DNA of 64,000 bases. It comes from Paraescarpia echinospica (lineage: Eukaryota > Annelida > Polychaeta > Sabellida > Siboglinidae). Numbering within the stretch: the first letter of the stretch is position 1; every line of letters begins with the position of its first letter. The notes beneath the pieces are model-generated. The model was not told where the DNA came from and did no database searches. It worked only from the letters and a program-made list of their open reading frames with translations. The stretch spans positions 25,883,532-25,947,531 of the forward strand of contig CM034539.1 of the NCBI GenBank assembly GCA_020002185.1, written 5' to 3'. Position numbers and translations under genes: made by a program. Below are positions 30,691-42,168 of this stretch, in pieces.

Positions 30691-31689
30691 GCAGTGCAAA
30701 ATGACACACACTTGTAGTTGACATACCGAGTGCATTTATGGATGATTGGTAGAGAATATTTAAAAACGCACAATCGACATGTTTTATATCTGCAAGTGAT
30801 CGAGTAGCTTATCGTGTTTTCAATGCTATCATAAGATACAACTGGCTGTGATTGCTACTCTGGTTGACACATGTACCCATGTATTGTGAATATCTGTAGA
30901 ACTGCTGTGCCATAAAGCTATTTTTATAATACATTTCCTATAAATACAATGTCAGAATCCGTAGTTCAATTTTAACCGGGAATCCAGAGTATTGCCACCT
31001 TTTGTATGATGACTTACTCAAAGATTCACACGACCCGTGTAAAACATTCAACATACAACCACGTTCAAAATCTTAAGATCAAAACACTGTTCTCATGGTG
31101 AACATACATTGATATTCTCGCAACTGAACCCCTTGAATCTAAGCCTGATTAAAACTCCTTTGGATGGTTGACATGTAAGACTAGATATAAGTGAAACCCT
31201 GTTATATATATTTGTATGATAAAAAACGGTCAAGATTTATGATAAAATGCGATAAGTTTAAAACTTATGTTGAAAGCACTATAGTTCAAAATGCTCTTAA
31301 GTGTTTTTGAGGATGAATGTTTTAAACTTACTACACCACTTCCCAACCCATATCACAGTGTAATGTTAATGTGTGTTTGGTGACATTGGCCTGTATAACA
31401 TTGTGTAATAACGGATCATTATTTAGGACGTTCTGAATGCGCAGACACAATCCCAATAATTTAGTGGACGTTCTGTGACAATCGTTAATTGTGGAACTGT
31501 TTCTCTTTCAAAACAATTTCTAACAGAATGACACATAAATGAATGGGACTTCAGTACACGTTGTAGGCCTATGTCATTGTGCCATGAAATGCTAAATGGA
31601 GGAGGGAGGGGGTAAACAGTGATAGATGACAGCCATCGATAAAGTATGTATTTGTGGAGAATCAGTACTTTTACTTTTGATGTTGTTAT

Positions 31690-31852
31690 TACAATGTGTA
31701 CTTTATGTAACTCTGCCAATGGCTCCATTATGTATTATGTATAGATGTATTGTGAATACAGACTGTTATTACAATGTGTATTTTATATAACTCTGCCAAT
31801 GACTCCATTATGTATTTGTATACATGTATTGTGAATACAGACTGTTATTCCA
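31690..31852. repeat. 80-bp tandem duplication
   Basis: Two copies starting ACAATGTGTA (31691 and 31771) and including AACTCTGCCAATG and TTGTGAATACAGACTG. Confidence 0.8.
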
Positions 31853-32127
31853 TAAAAACATAGGTCGATTTTATTCGTTCCTGTTAATACACTATCAGAA
31901 TCCGGAATTCCTTTTAACGGGACATTAAGAGGATTGTCGCATTCTCTACAGGGAATGAATGTCCCGACTTATACAAGGATTTACACGACCAGTGTAGGGC
32001 ATTCAAAATACACCCCCTTTCAAAACTTAAATTCAAAACACTCTTATGCTGTTCAGAATATGTCGATATTCTTGCAAATGAACTTTGTATTTGAACCCAA
32101 GCCTGATTAAAACAAATTTAGATGGTT

Positions 32128-33090
32128 AGCATGTGAGACTAGATAGGGTGTAACCCATGGCGTGTGAGACTAGATAGGGTTTAACCCATGGCATGTGAGA
32201 CTAGATAGGGTGTAACCCATGGCATATGAGACTAGAGATTGGTGTAACCCATGGAATGTGAGACTAGACATGGGTGTAACCCATGGCATGTGAGACTAGG
32301 TATGGGTGTAACCCATGGCATGTGAGACTAGACATGGGTGTAACCCATGTCATGTGAGACTAGATGTGGGTGTAACCCATGGCATGTGAGACTAGACATG
32401 GGTGTAACCTATGGCATGTGAGACTAGACATGGGTGTAACCCATGGCATGTGAGATTAGGTATGGGTGTAACCCATGGCATGTGACACTAGACATGGGTG
32501 TAACCCATGGCATGTGACACTAGACATGGGTGTAACCCATGGCATGTGAGATTAGACATGGGTGTAACCCATGGCATGTGAGATTAGACATGGGTGTAAC
32601 CCATGGCATGTGAGACTAGACATGGGTGTAACCCATGGCATGTGAGACTAGACATGTGCGTAACCCATGGCATGTGAGACCAGGTATGGGTGTAACCCAT
32701 GGCATGTGAGACTAGACATGTGCGTAACCCATGGCATGTGAGACTAGGTATGGGTGTAACCCATGGCATGTGAGACTAGATATGGGTGTAACCCATGGCA
32801 TGTGAGACTAGACATAGGTGTAACCCATGGCATGTGAGACTAGACATGGGTGTAACCCATGGCATGTGAGAATAGACATGGGTGTAACCCATGGCATGTG
32901 AGACTAGATATGGGTGTAACCCATGGCATGTGAGACTAGATGTGGGTGTAACCCATGGCATGTGAGACTAGATATGGGTGTAACCCATGGCATGCGAGAC
33001 TAGATATGGGTGTAACCCATGGCATGTGAGACTAGATATGGGTGTAACCCATGGCATGTGAGACTAGATATGGGTGTAACCCATGGCATG
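32128..33090. repeat. 32-bp minisatellite, about thirty copies, each with a small hairpin
   Basis: The unit is GGCATGTGAGACTAGA followed by CATGGGTGTAACCCAT. The second half contains CATGGGT-GTA-ACCCATG, a perfect 7-bp stem with a 3-base loop, in most units. Variants cluster by type (TATGGG, CATGTGC, TGTGGG). Frames on the minus strand (MPWVTP repeats) stay open only because stops are absent from the unit. Confidence 0.95.
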
Positions 33091-33407
33091 TATGTATGGT
33101 AAAACTTGGCAAGATTTTATGACAAAGCGATCAGTTTTGAACGTCAGCATTTTGTGGACGTTCCGTCACCATCGATGATTGTGCACCTATTTTCTTTTAA
33201 AATAATTGATTCAGAATGACACATAACTTAATGGAATGTTCATGTGTATATAGTAGGCCTATGTCGTTGAGCCGTGAAAAGCGATACCATTGTTTACATT
33301 CATGCTGCATACTCGAGTAGAATAACAAACAGGGGGGTAAAATAATGATACCTTGGAAGTTAATGCGTTTGCAAAATACCTTTAACAAATAAATGCAGGG
33401 TCAAATC

Positions 33408-33805
33408 AATTTGTCAGCTTACACTTACTCGCCTATCCCCTATGAGATCGTCACCTTGTCGTGGTGGGGTAGCTTGCGTTCCTCCGTGACCCTGCGAGCT
33501 ATGCCGGTGGGAGTCTTAATTGTATTCCTGGTAAGGTCATCCATACTGGATTGGTTACAGGGTAGAGGTCAGACTAAAATCGATCTTCAGGCCCTCCTGA
33601 GCGTAGGATTAACAACCCTTCTTCGTAAAAACAGCTTGTTGCAGAAACTCGTAAAAGATAATCAACAGATCCCAGCCACATAGGAGGCCTGAGACACCAA
33701 GCCGGTATCTGGGCTGACATGGGGCACAGCAGCAAGGGGAGTCCAAGACAAAACCGTAATACTTAATACCAAACTCAAGAAAAGGACATTTTGTAAGAAC
33801 GTTTA
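33408..33805 (+). repeat. 5' fragment of an RTE-type LINE
   Basis: The stretch encodes IVTLSWWGSLRSSVTLRAMP, LVRSSILDWLQGRGQT and LRKNSLLQKLVKDNQQIPAT, then after stops CCAAACTCAAGAAAAGGACA (KLKKRT). I recall this order from the 5' region of RTE elements just before the endonuclease domain. It stops there, so only the leader survives. It could be the same family as the 3' piece at 18755-19819. The identification is from memory. Confidence 0.4.
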
Positions 33806-33809
33806 GTAA

Positions 33810-35390
33810 TTTATATATTTAATAATTGATTAGTAAAATAAAACATTATCTATACGTTGATTTCACAATAATTAAAGTAAGATGAAACGTATGACAATTA
33901 TGCAATACTTTACATGTATGGTTGAAGTTGCGTCTTCCTGATAAGCATTGCGATGCGAGGCTTTGTTACAGCCAGAGCACATCGCAGGTTATCAGCAAGA
34001 TCCAATATATATTTGTTCTTGGTTTTAATGTTGATCTTTGTAGAAATGCCAGGTTGGATATTCACCACCATCCTTTTGTCAGAAAGTTATTAGTTCAGAA
34101 TGATGAGGCTTCTTCTTTCAGCGTGCTATCTTCTCGCAGAAGAACTCGTCCTTCATCCACTGAACAAATATCACTATTCATGCATTCTTCTCAGTGGTGC
34201 AGATCGAGGAAATATCCTGGAATGGCCTCTTCTATGGACAGAATGTGCGGCATGATATAATCAGCAAACATATACTACTCTTTGTTCTCTTCGAGTGGCG
34301 TTGACAATTTGAAGAACATTGAAGACCCCATTAGCCTGAACTTCATGTTGGTAAAGCTGGATTTGCGACGGGAGCTGGCAACATTTCCTTGAGCTGTGAT
34401 AATATTCATCATATTCCTTTCATGTGAGAGGTTCAGAGCTCTGATTTATCTCACCAGAACATGTGTAATATACCCAGCTCTATAATAACTGTTTAGCCTC
34501 TTTGTTTGACATCGCCACCGGAAATTGTGGTCCGTATATAGCGGTTCTCCCCTTTAAAGAACATTGTGGTTTTCTTAATTCGAACACAATGAAATGCTAT
34601 ATATGTCCTGCGATTCTCCATGTGGAAGAGAAGAACACAGAAATCGGATCCAACCTCTTCACATTTACTGACGATTCTAGGGGCTCGTGGCACTGCATGG
34701 ACAATAATTTAGAGAACAAACATTCCTCTTCTTTCAGAGTAGCTTTTCCGGTACGAGCAGATGTGTACATTATACAACATTATGCTGATTCATTCAATTG
34801 AAGCGCGAAGCATCGAGGGGTTTGTTAACACTTTTGCAACTAAAACGGCCTGATCCAAAAGTGACCTCACTCGTTTCAGACATTCCTTTTCACGGTTGTG
34901 TCCTAAAGTGATACTTGGTTCATCTGTCTCCCTTGTTCTTTGCCAAGGACGAGTCTCGATACTTCAACAAGACATGCCATTTCCTTCTGACTTTCAGTAC
35001 GATACGTTCTTAAGTTCTGATACGTCTCTCTACAACATGCGTCTCCAATGTAACTTGCTACAATAGCGTAGTCGTGATTGATTTATTACTGAAAAATCCA
35101 TTCTGCAAAAACCATGTTTTACCCTCTCGAAAACGCCCGACTTACCCTCAAGGGGTAATTACACCTAGGTTAAATAGCGCTGCTGTATGGGATTTAAATA
35201 GAAATACACATATTTAGAACAGTAAGAATCGTAACTAGTTCGTAACGACTTCCTCAGGTAATAGTGACACAAAGCCGTGCGGAAACCTATGAGTTCACAT
35301 TTCTTTTTCTTCTTCTTCCGTGCTTCCACCTACCCTGAACGTACTGGGGATACAGGCGGTGGTTGGTTGGCGAAATAGGAAGTTCTTTTA
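33810..35390. other. no gene recognised; some protein-like scraps
   Basis: Both strands have protein-like stretches. One is minus-strand QKEMACLVEVSRLVLGKEQG near 34940-35000, another is minus-strand WMKDEFFCEK near 34145. Frames are broken and I cannot assign a family. They could be remains of a mobile element. Confidence 0.3.
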
Positions 35391-35399
35391 TGTAGTCTT

Positions 35400-35740
35400 T
35401 TATTTTTTTAACACAAATGACATACAAATAACAGGAATACGTACAGAAGAGTTTGGTGTCTAAGTTGTTGGGTATGTCAATGTCTGGATATTTTTTATGA
35501 ATGCATCTAAGCCGTTTAGACTAACAGTGTGTTGAGGGAGGGAATTCCAAAGGCGAATGGTACTGGGGGAAAAAGAATACAAATTAGTTGCATTTGGAGT
35601 GATTGATTTGGTGTAATAACGAATGTTGTTGTTTGGTGACAACATTTATGGGATTAACATTTATAGGATTAATGTATTGATTTGTTGGTATTCTAACTAG
35701 GCCATTAACTATCTTGTACATCATACAACGTTTAGCATCG
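35400..35740 (-). pseudogene. C-terminal fragment of a LINE ORF2
   Basis: Minus-strand translation gives CMMYKIVNGLVRIPTNQYI, then after a shift NLYSFSPSTIRLWNSLPQHT and LDAFIKNIQ. The IRLWNSLP signature with the MYKIVNG block is typical of the C-terminal end of CR1/L2/Jockey-type reverse transcriptases. Only about 110 residues remain. Confidence 0.65.
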
Positions 35741-36059
35741 GTTCATCGGTATATTAGTGGTCTCTATCCTAATGTGTGTAACAAGTCACACTGGGGGTGT
35801 TATGGTGGGGATGTAGGACATATAGGGCTGCACGGTGTTAAATCACGTATATTTTGTTTACTTGCTGTGACTGACTGTGTACAGAGATATTTTGAAGGAT
35901 TGGGAGAAGGGTGGAAAACGAACGATAGAGAGGAATGGAAACTACTGGTGGAGAGAGAGCAGTGCAGGATCAGTGAGAGAAAATAAAAAAGATCAGAAAT
36001 CGAGCATCGGAATCGAGGACAGTTTCACCCCTGACAGATAGGGAGATAAGAGGAGTTCA

Positions 36060-36275
36060 AATTAATTCATGTTTGTGGAGAGCCTCAATTGTGGATGTTT
36101 TGGTGAGCCTCGGGGTGGGGGTGCAAATCGAGGTTTTTGAAGAGCCTGACGATGGAGTTATGTTGGCAAGCCTCAGTGGGGGTGCAAATTGTGATTTGAG
36201 AGCTTCAATGTGGATGTTTTGGCGAGCCTCAAAAAGGGGAGTGCAAATCGAGGTTGTGGAGAGCCTCAACCCACC
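36060..36275. repeat. short tandem repeat with GAGCCTC and GTGCAAAT
   Basis: Three to four diverged units carrying GGATGTTTTGGCGAGCCTC, a G-rich stretch and GTGCAAATCGAGG. Two frames of 74-89 codons across it are repeat artefacts. Confidence 0.65.
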
Positions 36276-36400
36276 CACCAACTATCCACCATGTTCCGAC
36301 GTCAGTGTTTTGGGTTTGACTTTGTTGTCTGGACTTGAATAAATTCGTGACCTTAGGCTTAGGCAACACTAGGAGCCTTTATGTTCAACGCATGTGTCCA

Positions 36401-36623
36401 TGGTAGAATGGTACTCTACGGTACTCTATAATAATCTGACGTGTGTTGTAACATAACTGTTTAATTACTCATGTCAACATCGTGGTACATCTGCGCGGAA
36501 GTGCGTTCCGCATCCCGGCGAACAGATCAATTTAGAACAACACCATGCCATCTATATGTATAGTAATGAACTATTTAACCGTAACTGGTGGAACTTAATA
36601 CGCCAGATGGCGATACTATCACA
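36401..36623 (-). repeat. 3' LTR of Ty3-type element 1
   Basis: A direct repeat of 40928-41150. It contains TACGGTACTCTATAATAATC and AACTGGTGGAACTTAATACG, both found in the other LTR. Confidence 0.9.
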
Positions 36624-36636
36624 TCCCCCTTCTTTC
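36624..36636 (-). promoter_or_regulatory. polypurine tract of Ty3-type element 1
   Basis: On the element strand GAAAGAAGGGGGA lies immediately before the TG of the 3' LTR, where plus-strand DNA synthesis is primed. Confidence 0.75.
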
Positions 36637-36833
36637 AAAGAAGTAACGTCTAACGATAGTACTATGCATACAAATTGTCTACAAAGCTAACTGCTAAGTA
36701 GGAAATAAAATGTCCAAAGAAGACGTGATGTCTCGTGGTAACGTGTCAATCTACGCGCATTTCTAATTATGGTGTGAGCGAGTGTCTAAATATTATAACT
36801 GCGTATCTGTCTCTATGAAACGTTCAAGAATAT

Positions 36834-37598
36834 CTAGAGCTCAAGCCTGCGGGGTGGTCGCACACTTCTCCCCGACCTCGTCCGGTAGACGGGTTCTGGC
36901 GCGAACGAGACGCGCCTCTCCGGTCTCGGGGGTGGTGCTGATGGGACGACCTTGGGTGTGGCGTCCGCACTCTCTTCCGGTACGGGGTCTTGACGGATGG
37001 GTTGATCGACCGCTGGTCCGTCCTCGTGATCGTTCAGGAAGTAGTAACGCTCACCTGTCGTGCGAATGTGGCGTCGGTTTCGTCTTACAGTGCCCCCGTT
37101 GGGGCGTAGTACATCGTATGATCTCGGTTCGTTACGCACCACTTTGACGATGGCTGGCTGCCAGGAGCCAATGACGTGGTCGCGAACTCGTACATGCTGC
37201 TCCGGTCTTAGGTCTGCTAGCTGGCGTGTACCTCGCGACTCGTGGTAGAGCTTCTGGTCTTGTTGTCGCTCAAGCAGTCGCTGCCGCACATCGTCTCGAT
37301 CGGTGCGAGTTTTTCGTAACTGAGTGTGAATGTTCGTCTTTAGTCTTTGTGAGTAGAGGAGTTCCGCTGGTGACGGTAGCCGACTGTCTATCGGCGTCGT
37401 ACGAGTCGTGTCGCCTCGGCCTTCTTCAACGTCCGTTTCACCGTTTGGATATGTCTCTCTGCGAACCCGTTCGATTGGGGGAGGTGGGGGCTCGATGTGA
37501 TGTGGTTGAATGCCCATCCTTGGCGAACTGGCGGTACTCGTTACAGCTGTACTGCGGGCCGTTGTCGCTGATGACGGTGTCCGGTGGCCCGTGTTCAC
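36834..37598 (-). pseudogene. integrase C-terminal region, Ty3-type element 1
   Basis: A 254-codon frame. After a stretch still in the core region (LLYSQRLKTNIHTQL), it shows a GPY/F-like module around RVRDHVIGSWQPAIVKVVRN and RSYDVLRPNG, then a charged tail. It is out of frame with the catalytic core at 37438-37809. No chromodomain is recognised. Confidence 0.75.
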
Positions 37599-37809
37599 TG
37601 AAGATCTCCTTAGTCAGCTCAATGACTGCGTGACTTGTCACTGCTCCCTCTACCTTCCTCACAAACGAGAACTTTGAGTAGTAGTCGGTCACTATCGTAG
37701 TAGTTGCGTGTTCCGATGGAGAAAAGGTCGGTGCCCACTGTCTGCCATGGACGTGTTGGCACGTCGTGTTGCAACAGTGGTTCAGCCATCTGTGCTCGTT
37801 GAATCTCAC
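37438..37809 (-). pseudogene. integrase catalytic core, Ty3-type element 1
   Basis: It contains IVTDYYSKFSFVRK (first catalytic Asp) and VISDNGPQYSCNEYRQFAKD (second Asp). The third acidic residue falls in another frame after a shift near 37490. The frame to its right (37806-38330) carries the HHCC domain. Confidence 0.75.
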
Positions 37810-38330
37810 TTGTTCACCATGATCTCGATGTCAGTGTTCATCGTGCCCCAGTACACGCATGTGCGAGCTCGTAGGCGAGTCTTCTCGACCCCCTGGTGTG
37901 CTGCGTGCAGTTTCTTGAGTATACCAGGTTGTAACGTCTTGGGCACCACCACACATTCACCTTTAGAGATGATTCCATCTGCAACTGACAGCTCATCTCG
38001 GAACGCCCAGTACTTCCGGAGATTCGAAGGTACTTGGTTCCTCCTGTCGGGCCATCCTTTGACAATCACCGACTGTAGGTCTGTCAACTCGGGGTCTTTC
38101 TGTGTCTCTAGGCGCATCGTCTCCAGTCGCGATGTGGAGAATTGGACCGGATGGAGTTGCACATCTAGCTGTATCTGCTCATCGTTGTCACACGGCTGGC
38201 GGGACAGTGCATCGGCTAATAACATCTCCTTGCCCGGCCTGTACTTGATCTTGATCGTGTACGGCTGTACTCTCAAGAGCATCCGTTGGAGGCGCTGCGG
38301 AGCTGCCGCAAAGTTCTTCAAGTGTATCAT
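37806..38330 (-). pseudogene. RNase H end and integrase zinc-binding domain, Ty3-type element 1
   Basis: MIHLKNFAAAPQRLQRMLLR and YRPGKEMLLADALSRQP are the RNase H/connection region. LHAAHQGVEKTRLRARTCVY is the start of the integrase HHCC domain. It is separated from the upstream RT frame by a shift at about 38425. Confidence 0.8.
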
Positions 38331-38415
38331 CTCGAGTGGTTTGTGGTCTGACTCGATGGTGAGAAAGCCTTCCCGAACACATAAGTGTGGAACCTTTCAC
38401 ATCCGAAGACGACTG

Positions 38416-39513
38416 CTAGCATCTCTCGCTCAATGACGCGTACCTCTGTTCACAGCCGCTGAGCGACTTACTCGCGAACGCAATCGGCTTTCCTCCTTGT
38501 AAGAGGACTGCACCCAACCCTCGGCTCGAAGAGTCCACTTGAATCACGCTCTCTGCGTCCGGGTCGAAGTAGCTGAGGGTTATCTGACGACAGATTAGCG
38601 TCTTCGTCTTCTCGGAGGTCGCGTTGTGTGACTGCATCCACACAAAGTCTGCGTCTTTCTTCACCAGGTCGCATAGTGGTGCTGTGTGCTTGGACAAGTT
38701 GGGTGTGAACGGTGACATATAGGTCGCGATGCCGAGGAACTCGTGTAGCTGTGTGACGTTCTCTGGTGTCTTCATCCCTTGGATGTCGGAGATCCTCTCT
38801 GGGTCTGGGTAGACACCTCGTGCGTCGAACACCAGTCCGAAGAAAATCATACTCGGCCGCTTTATCTCGCACTTCGCCAGGTTGAAGACTAACCCGTGCT
38901 GTCTAGCCGTTCTCATCAGGTGGTGCAGGTTCTCATCATGTTCCTCTGCTGTCTTCCCGAAGACGCCGACGTCATCGGCGATGCCGATCGTCCCAGGGCA
39001 TTGCTCGAGGATGTAGTCCATCCGTTCTTGGAATACGTCCTGGCTCAAGTTGAGTCCGAACGGCAACCTCTTGAAGCAGTACCGACCGAAGGGGCTGTTG
39101 AAGGTCGTGAGACGCCTCGACTCTTCATCCAACTGTACCGACCAGTATCCGTGTCGTGCATCTAGCTTCGAAAATGTCACTGAGCCGGCCAACTTGTGCG
39201 TAATTTTGTCTAGCGTCGGTGTGCTGTAGTGAGGACGTTTGACGGCCTTGTTCAAGTCCTTCGGGTCTAGGCAGATGCGTAATCGTCCGTTTGACTTCCT
39301 GCTGTATACTATATTGGAGACCCAATCCGTAGGCTGTGTCACCTTCTCAATGACTCCGAGTTCCAGCATGTCGTTTATCTCTCGTTGCACCTCGTCTTTC
39401 AGGTGTATCGCGCATCGTCTTGGCGCATGGATGACAGGGGTCACGTTGGGGTCAAGAGTGATGTGGAAGTCACAGCTGAACTTGCAGGTCTTCTTTCGAT
39501 CTGATGACGTCAT
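38416..39513 (-). pseudogene. reverse transcriptase, Ty3-type element 1
   Basis: A 365-codon frame covering the RT domain and the start of RNase H. Seen: SRKSNGRLRICLDPKDLNKA, FSKLDARHGYWSVQLDEES (catalytic Asp 118), RLPFGLNLSQDVFQERMD and GIADDVGVFG. The catalytic box is IADD (residues 178-181) rather than the commoner Y-x-D-D, but both aspartates are present. RNase H begins with VIQVDSSSRGLGAVLLQ. The frame ends at a shift in ASLSER. Confidence 0.85.
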
Positions 39514-39521
39514 CGGGTGAT

Positions 39522-39710
39522 TTATGGGTGACCTCGCAGTGCATCGTCACGAGTTCCAGCGATCGACACGATGGCAGCCCTATGATGACTGGGCCAGGCG
39601 TGTCGGCGACATAAAACTCCACCTCGCAGTGTCATCGTCCCGTGTTGCGGGATGCGCTCACCGTTGTACGCGGTCAGTACCGTGGAATTCGCTCGAAGAC
39701 AGGTGGGCAT
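39522..39710 (-). pseudogene. protease-RT linker, Ty3-type element 1
   Basis: A damaged segment between the protease and RT frames. The piece LTAYNGERIPQHGTMTL is typical of the C-terminal part of retropepsins in this group (Y-x-G..I...G). It is out of frame with both neighbours. Confidence 0.5.
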
Positions 39711-40327
39711 GGGGTAGCCTTCAGCGTCCAGGTTTCCGGAGTAGGGAGAACGTTTCCCTGCGCCCCTGTGTCGACTTTGACTTTGAGGATCGCTGGCCTC
39801 TTCTTCATCACGATGTCAAAGGACGCGAAGACTTCGTTGCGCGTGTCCTTCTGTGCGTGGATCGAGTCAAAAACTAAAGTCTCGAAAGGTTCGTTGATCT
39901 GCTGCGCACTGTCTACTTTATCGATTGTGGTCGGGTTGTCACCTCGACCTGCTGGTCTCCTTCTCGACGTTGACCTTCTAGCCGGGGTGTCGTGACGACG
40001 TGTCGGTCTGGAGCGTGCATCCGCTCTGCCGCGTCTCGCGTCGTTGGCCGTGCAGACCGCCTTCCAGTGATTGGCTCGGCCGCACGCCAAACACTTGCTG
40101 CCGTAAGCTGGGCAGCTGTCACCACCGGTAGGGTGTCTCCTCCCGCAATACTTGCAGGCTGACGTCTGACGGCTGTCTGAGTGTTGCTGTTGTCGTAAGT
40201 GGCGCTGCTGGCGGACGTGGTGGACGGTCGCTCCGTCATTGAACATCTGCATGTTTGCCACCGTCGCCTCATAAGTCCTCGCGGTGTCCATCGCACTATC
40301 GAGGGTCAAGGCCGCATCGCGCCCCAA
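39674..40327 (-). pseudogene. nucleocapsid and protease, Ty3-type element 1
   Basis: A 217-codon frame. Two zinc knuckles are visible, CKYCGRRHPTGGDSCPAYGS (residues 58 onward) and CLACGRANHWKAVC. The retropepsin active site is LKVKVDTGAQGNVLP (D186-T187-G188). The frame is shifted relative to the gag frame at 40296-40787. Confidence 0.82.
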
Positions 40328-40787
40328 CAGCTTCTCCTGTACATTCGATCAACTGCTCTATCAGCCGCTCGTCAGTTTCTCTGGTGTCCCTGAATTGACA
40401 CTTTTTTGCCTGCAGCTTGCACCGCGTCATAAATTCGTCTATGCTCTCTCCTGTCGCTTGCCTATATTTCTGGAGGTGGAAGCGATTTAGTCGGAAGTTT
40501 GTTTTAGGCTCAATAGTGTTTTTTAAGCCATTCCACAACACATCTAGCTTCCCTTTGTTACCTTCCGAGATATTCCACGTATTATACATGCGTAGGCCTT
40601 CCTGGCCGACCCATACTAACACGTACGTCACCCGTGTGGCCTCATCTTTCTTTGCTAGAGGGCCACTGAATATCAACTCGCAATACTGACGAAACTCATA
40701 GTAAGCATTTAGCAAATCTGCTGCCGACCAGTTCATGCGCGGAGGTTCAATGCCTGAAAGGTCTCCCATAATCGAAATGTAAGACAA
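40296..40787 (-). pseudogene. gag capsid region, Ty3-type element 1
   Basis: A 163-codon frame with a capsid-like helical block: EFRQYCELIFSGPLAKKDEA, then VLWNGLKNTIEPKTNFRLNR and FMTRCKLQAKKCQFRD. This is typical of gag proteins of invertebrate Ty3-type elements. The ATG at 40787 or the sixth-residue ATG nearby is the likely start, about 140 bp inside the 5' LTR. Confidence 0.75.
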
Positions 40788-40927
40788 TTCACTTAGCAGT
40801 TCGCTGACAGCATTGATTCAGACGTGCGTCGTTGTCGTTCAAAGTCTCATTTCTCGGTCGATCTCCGACGAAAGAGTGCCGCTTGGCGTCAGTTTGTATC
40901 TATAGGGTTCGTTGCCGGCAGCAACCA

Positions 40928-41150
40928 TGGAATGGTACTCTACGGTACTTTATAATAATCTGACAACGTGTGTTGTAACATAACTGTTTAATTACTCATG
41001 TCAACATCGCGGTGCATCTGGGCGGAAGTGCGTTCCGCATCCCGGCTAACAGATCTTTCTAGAACAATGCCATGCCATCTATATGTATAGTGATGAACTA
41101 TTTAACCGTAACTGGTGGAACTTAATACGCCAGATGGCGATACTATCACA
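40928..41150 (-). repeat. 5' LTR of Ty3-type element 1
   Basis: A direct repeat of 36401-36623. CCA at 40925-40927 just inside it (TGG on the element strand) marks the expected primer-binding site. The following bases TTGCTGCCGGC do not match a tRNA end that I can name. Confidence 0.88.
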
Positions 41151-41159
41151 CATGGTTGA

Positions 41160-42160
41160 TGGCTCTGATTGTACATATACGGTTACACTTCTGTTTATTT
41201 TGCATACAGAATTGCGTGTTCGTAAGTCTAAATATAATGATTGTGATAGAAGCCTAATGCGATTTAATTTAGATTAAGATAAACCGGGGCATGCGGGCAA
41301 TCACTTTATAGCATGTAATCTAAGTCCTCGCACCAAAACCGAAAACCAAAAACGAATTACTTCATAGCATGAGGTGACCGAGAAGGGCCATCGCGTTTTT
41401 GTGTGTGTGGAAATCTGCCTGTCATTGGGGAGATGACGCGATGCGATGGAAGATGCGATGAACGATGCGCGATGCGATGGGCGATGCGATAGGCGATGCG
41501 ATACGCGATGCGGTGCGTGATGCGATACGCGCCAATGCGCGATGCGATGCGTGAGCGATTTCATAGGCTGAGCTTAAATTCAGAGTTTCGCAAATATTCT
41601 CACTTAATCGGCTCTCGCCTGGCTGCGTGACTTCGCCAGGAAGATAGTGTGGTTCAGAATTGCGTTTTGACCGCCCACTTGTTGACAGCAATAAGAGCTG
41701 CCACCTAGTGAATATGCATGTGATTAAAAGGCATTAAACTACGAAAAAGGTTTAATGTCGGTTTATTTTGTGTGACATGTTTCAATATAAGTTTAATGTT
41801 GAATCGTTGTTATAGTTTAGTATTATCTGATAGAAGTGTATCCTTATTTAATTTGTTGTTTCATAGTTGGCCTGAGAGCCAACCATCGTCTCTACCCGAA
41901 TCGTCCAGGCCGTAGTGAGGGGCCAATGGTGCAACCTCACGGCGCCTGGATGATCGAAGCTATTTGACGTAATCAGCTCAGCCTGGAGGTACTGCTGGCT
42001 GGCACTGACGTAATCAGCAGCAGCGATCCCTGGCGCGCGAGGATGAGCAAATTGACCATATCACTTAATTGACTGCGTTTCACTTGGGCTCGATTCATGT
42101 TGGCCTACGTACGCCGGCTAGTTCACATTTTGGTATCTTGTTTTCTTTTGTGTTAGTTTT
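41160..42160. other. no gene recognised
   Basis: Contains a GCGATGCGAT minisatellite (41434-41556). A CpG-richer block at 41875-42060 has TGACGTAATCAG twice (41965 and 42006), a half-CRE-like word. No gene could be tied to it. Confidence 0.4.
41434..41556. repeat. GCGATGCGAT minisatellite
   Basis: About a dozen units of 5-10 bp based on GCGATGCGAT, with TACGC and GTGCG variants. It gives serine/arginine/histidine-rich frames on the minus strand that are not genes. Confidence 0.9.
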
Positions 42161-42168
42161 ATGTTTAC

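Larger units (their letters stand above)
30950..33300. repeat. segmental tandem duplication with a minisatellite in the second copy
   Basis: Copy A (about 30950-31735) and copy B (about 31870-33300) share ordered blocks: TCAGAATCCG, ACACGACC.GTGTA, AAGCCTGATTAAAAC, GATGGTT.(A/G)CATGT.AGACTAGATA, GTGGACGTTC(T/C)GT, CAGAATGACACATAA and GTAGGCCTATGTC. In copy B the AGACTAGATA site has grown into the 32-bp array at 32128-33090. A smaller 80-bp duplication lies between the two copies (about 31690-31850). Confidence 0.75.
36401..41150 (-). mobile_element. Ty3-type LTR retrotransposon 1 (degenerate)
   Basis: Two direct LTRs of about 223 bp bound a minus-strand internal region with gag, protease, reverse transcriptase/RNase H and integrase in Ty3 order. 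The LTRs start TG and end CA on the plus strand and differ at about 11 bases plus two 3-bp gaps, roughly 5%. A polypurine tract GAAAGAAGGGGGA abuts the 3' LTR, and TGG directly follows the 5' LTR as expected for a primer-binding site. There are at least six frameshifts. I saw no clean target duplication. Copying activity is very unlikely. Confidence 0.9.

Noticed and set aside
30035..30773. Long minus-strand frames (up to 155 codons) with SVSVSCGHLV repeats
   Set aside because: They are reading frames through a 30-bp minisatellite, open in several phases at once, with no start context or domain.
32584..32961. Minus-strand frames reading MPWVTP-LTCHGL repeats
   Set aside because: Products of the 32-bp minisatellite, not genes.
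32128..33090. CRISPR array
   Set aside because: The period of 32 bp has no distinct spacers, the units are contiguous, and the genome is eukaryotic. The 30-bp array at 30101-30690 is rejected for the same reason.
34493..34801. Overlapping 66- and 99-codon ORFs
   Set aside because: Protein-like in places but no family recognised and frames broken; not enough to call a gene.
36782..40689. Plus-strand ORFs of 60-242 codons
   Set aside because: Shadows of the minus-strand Ty3-type element 1.
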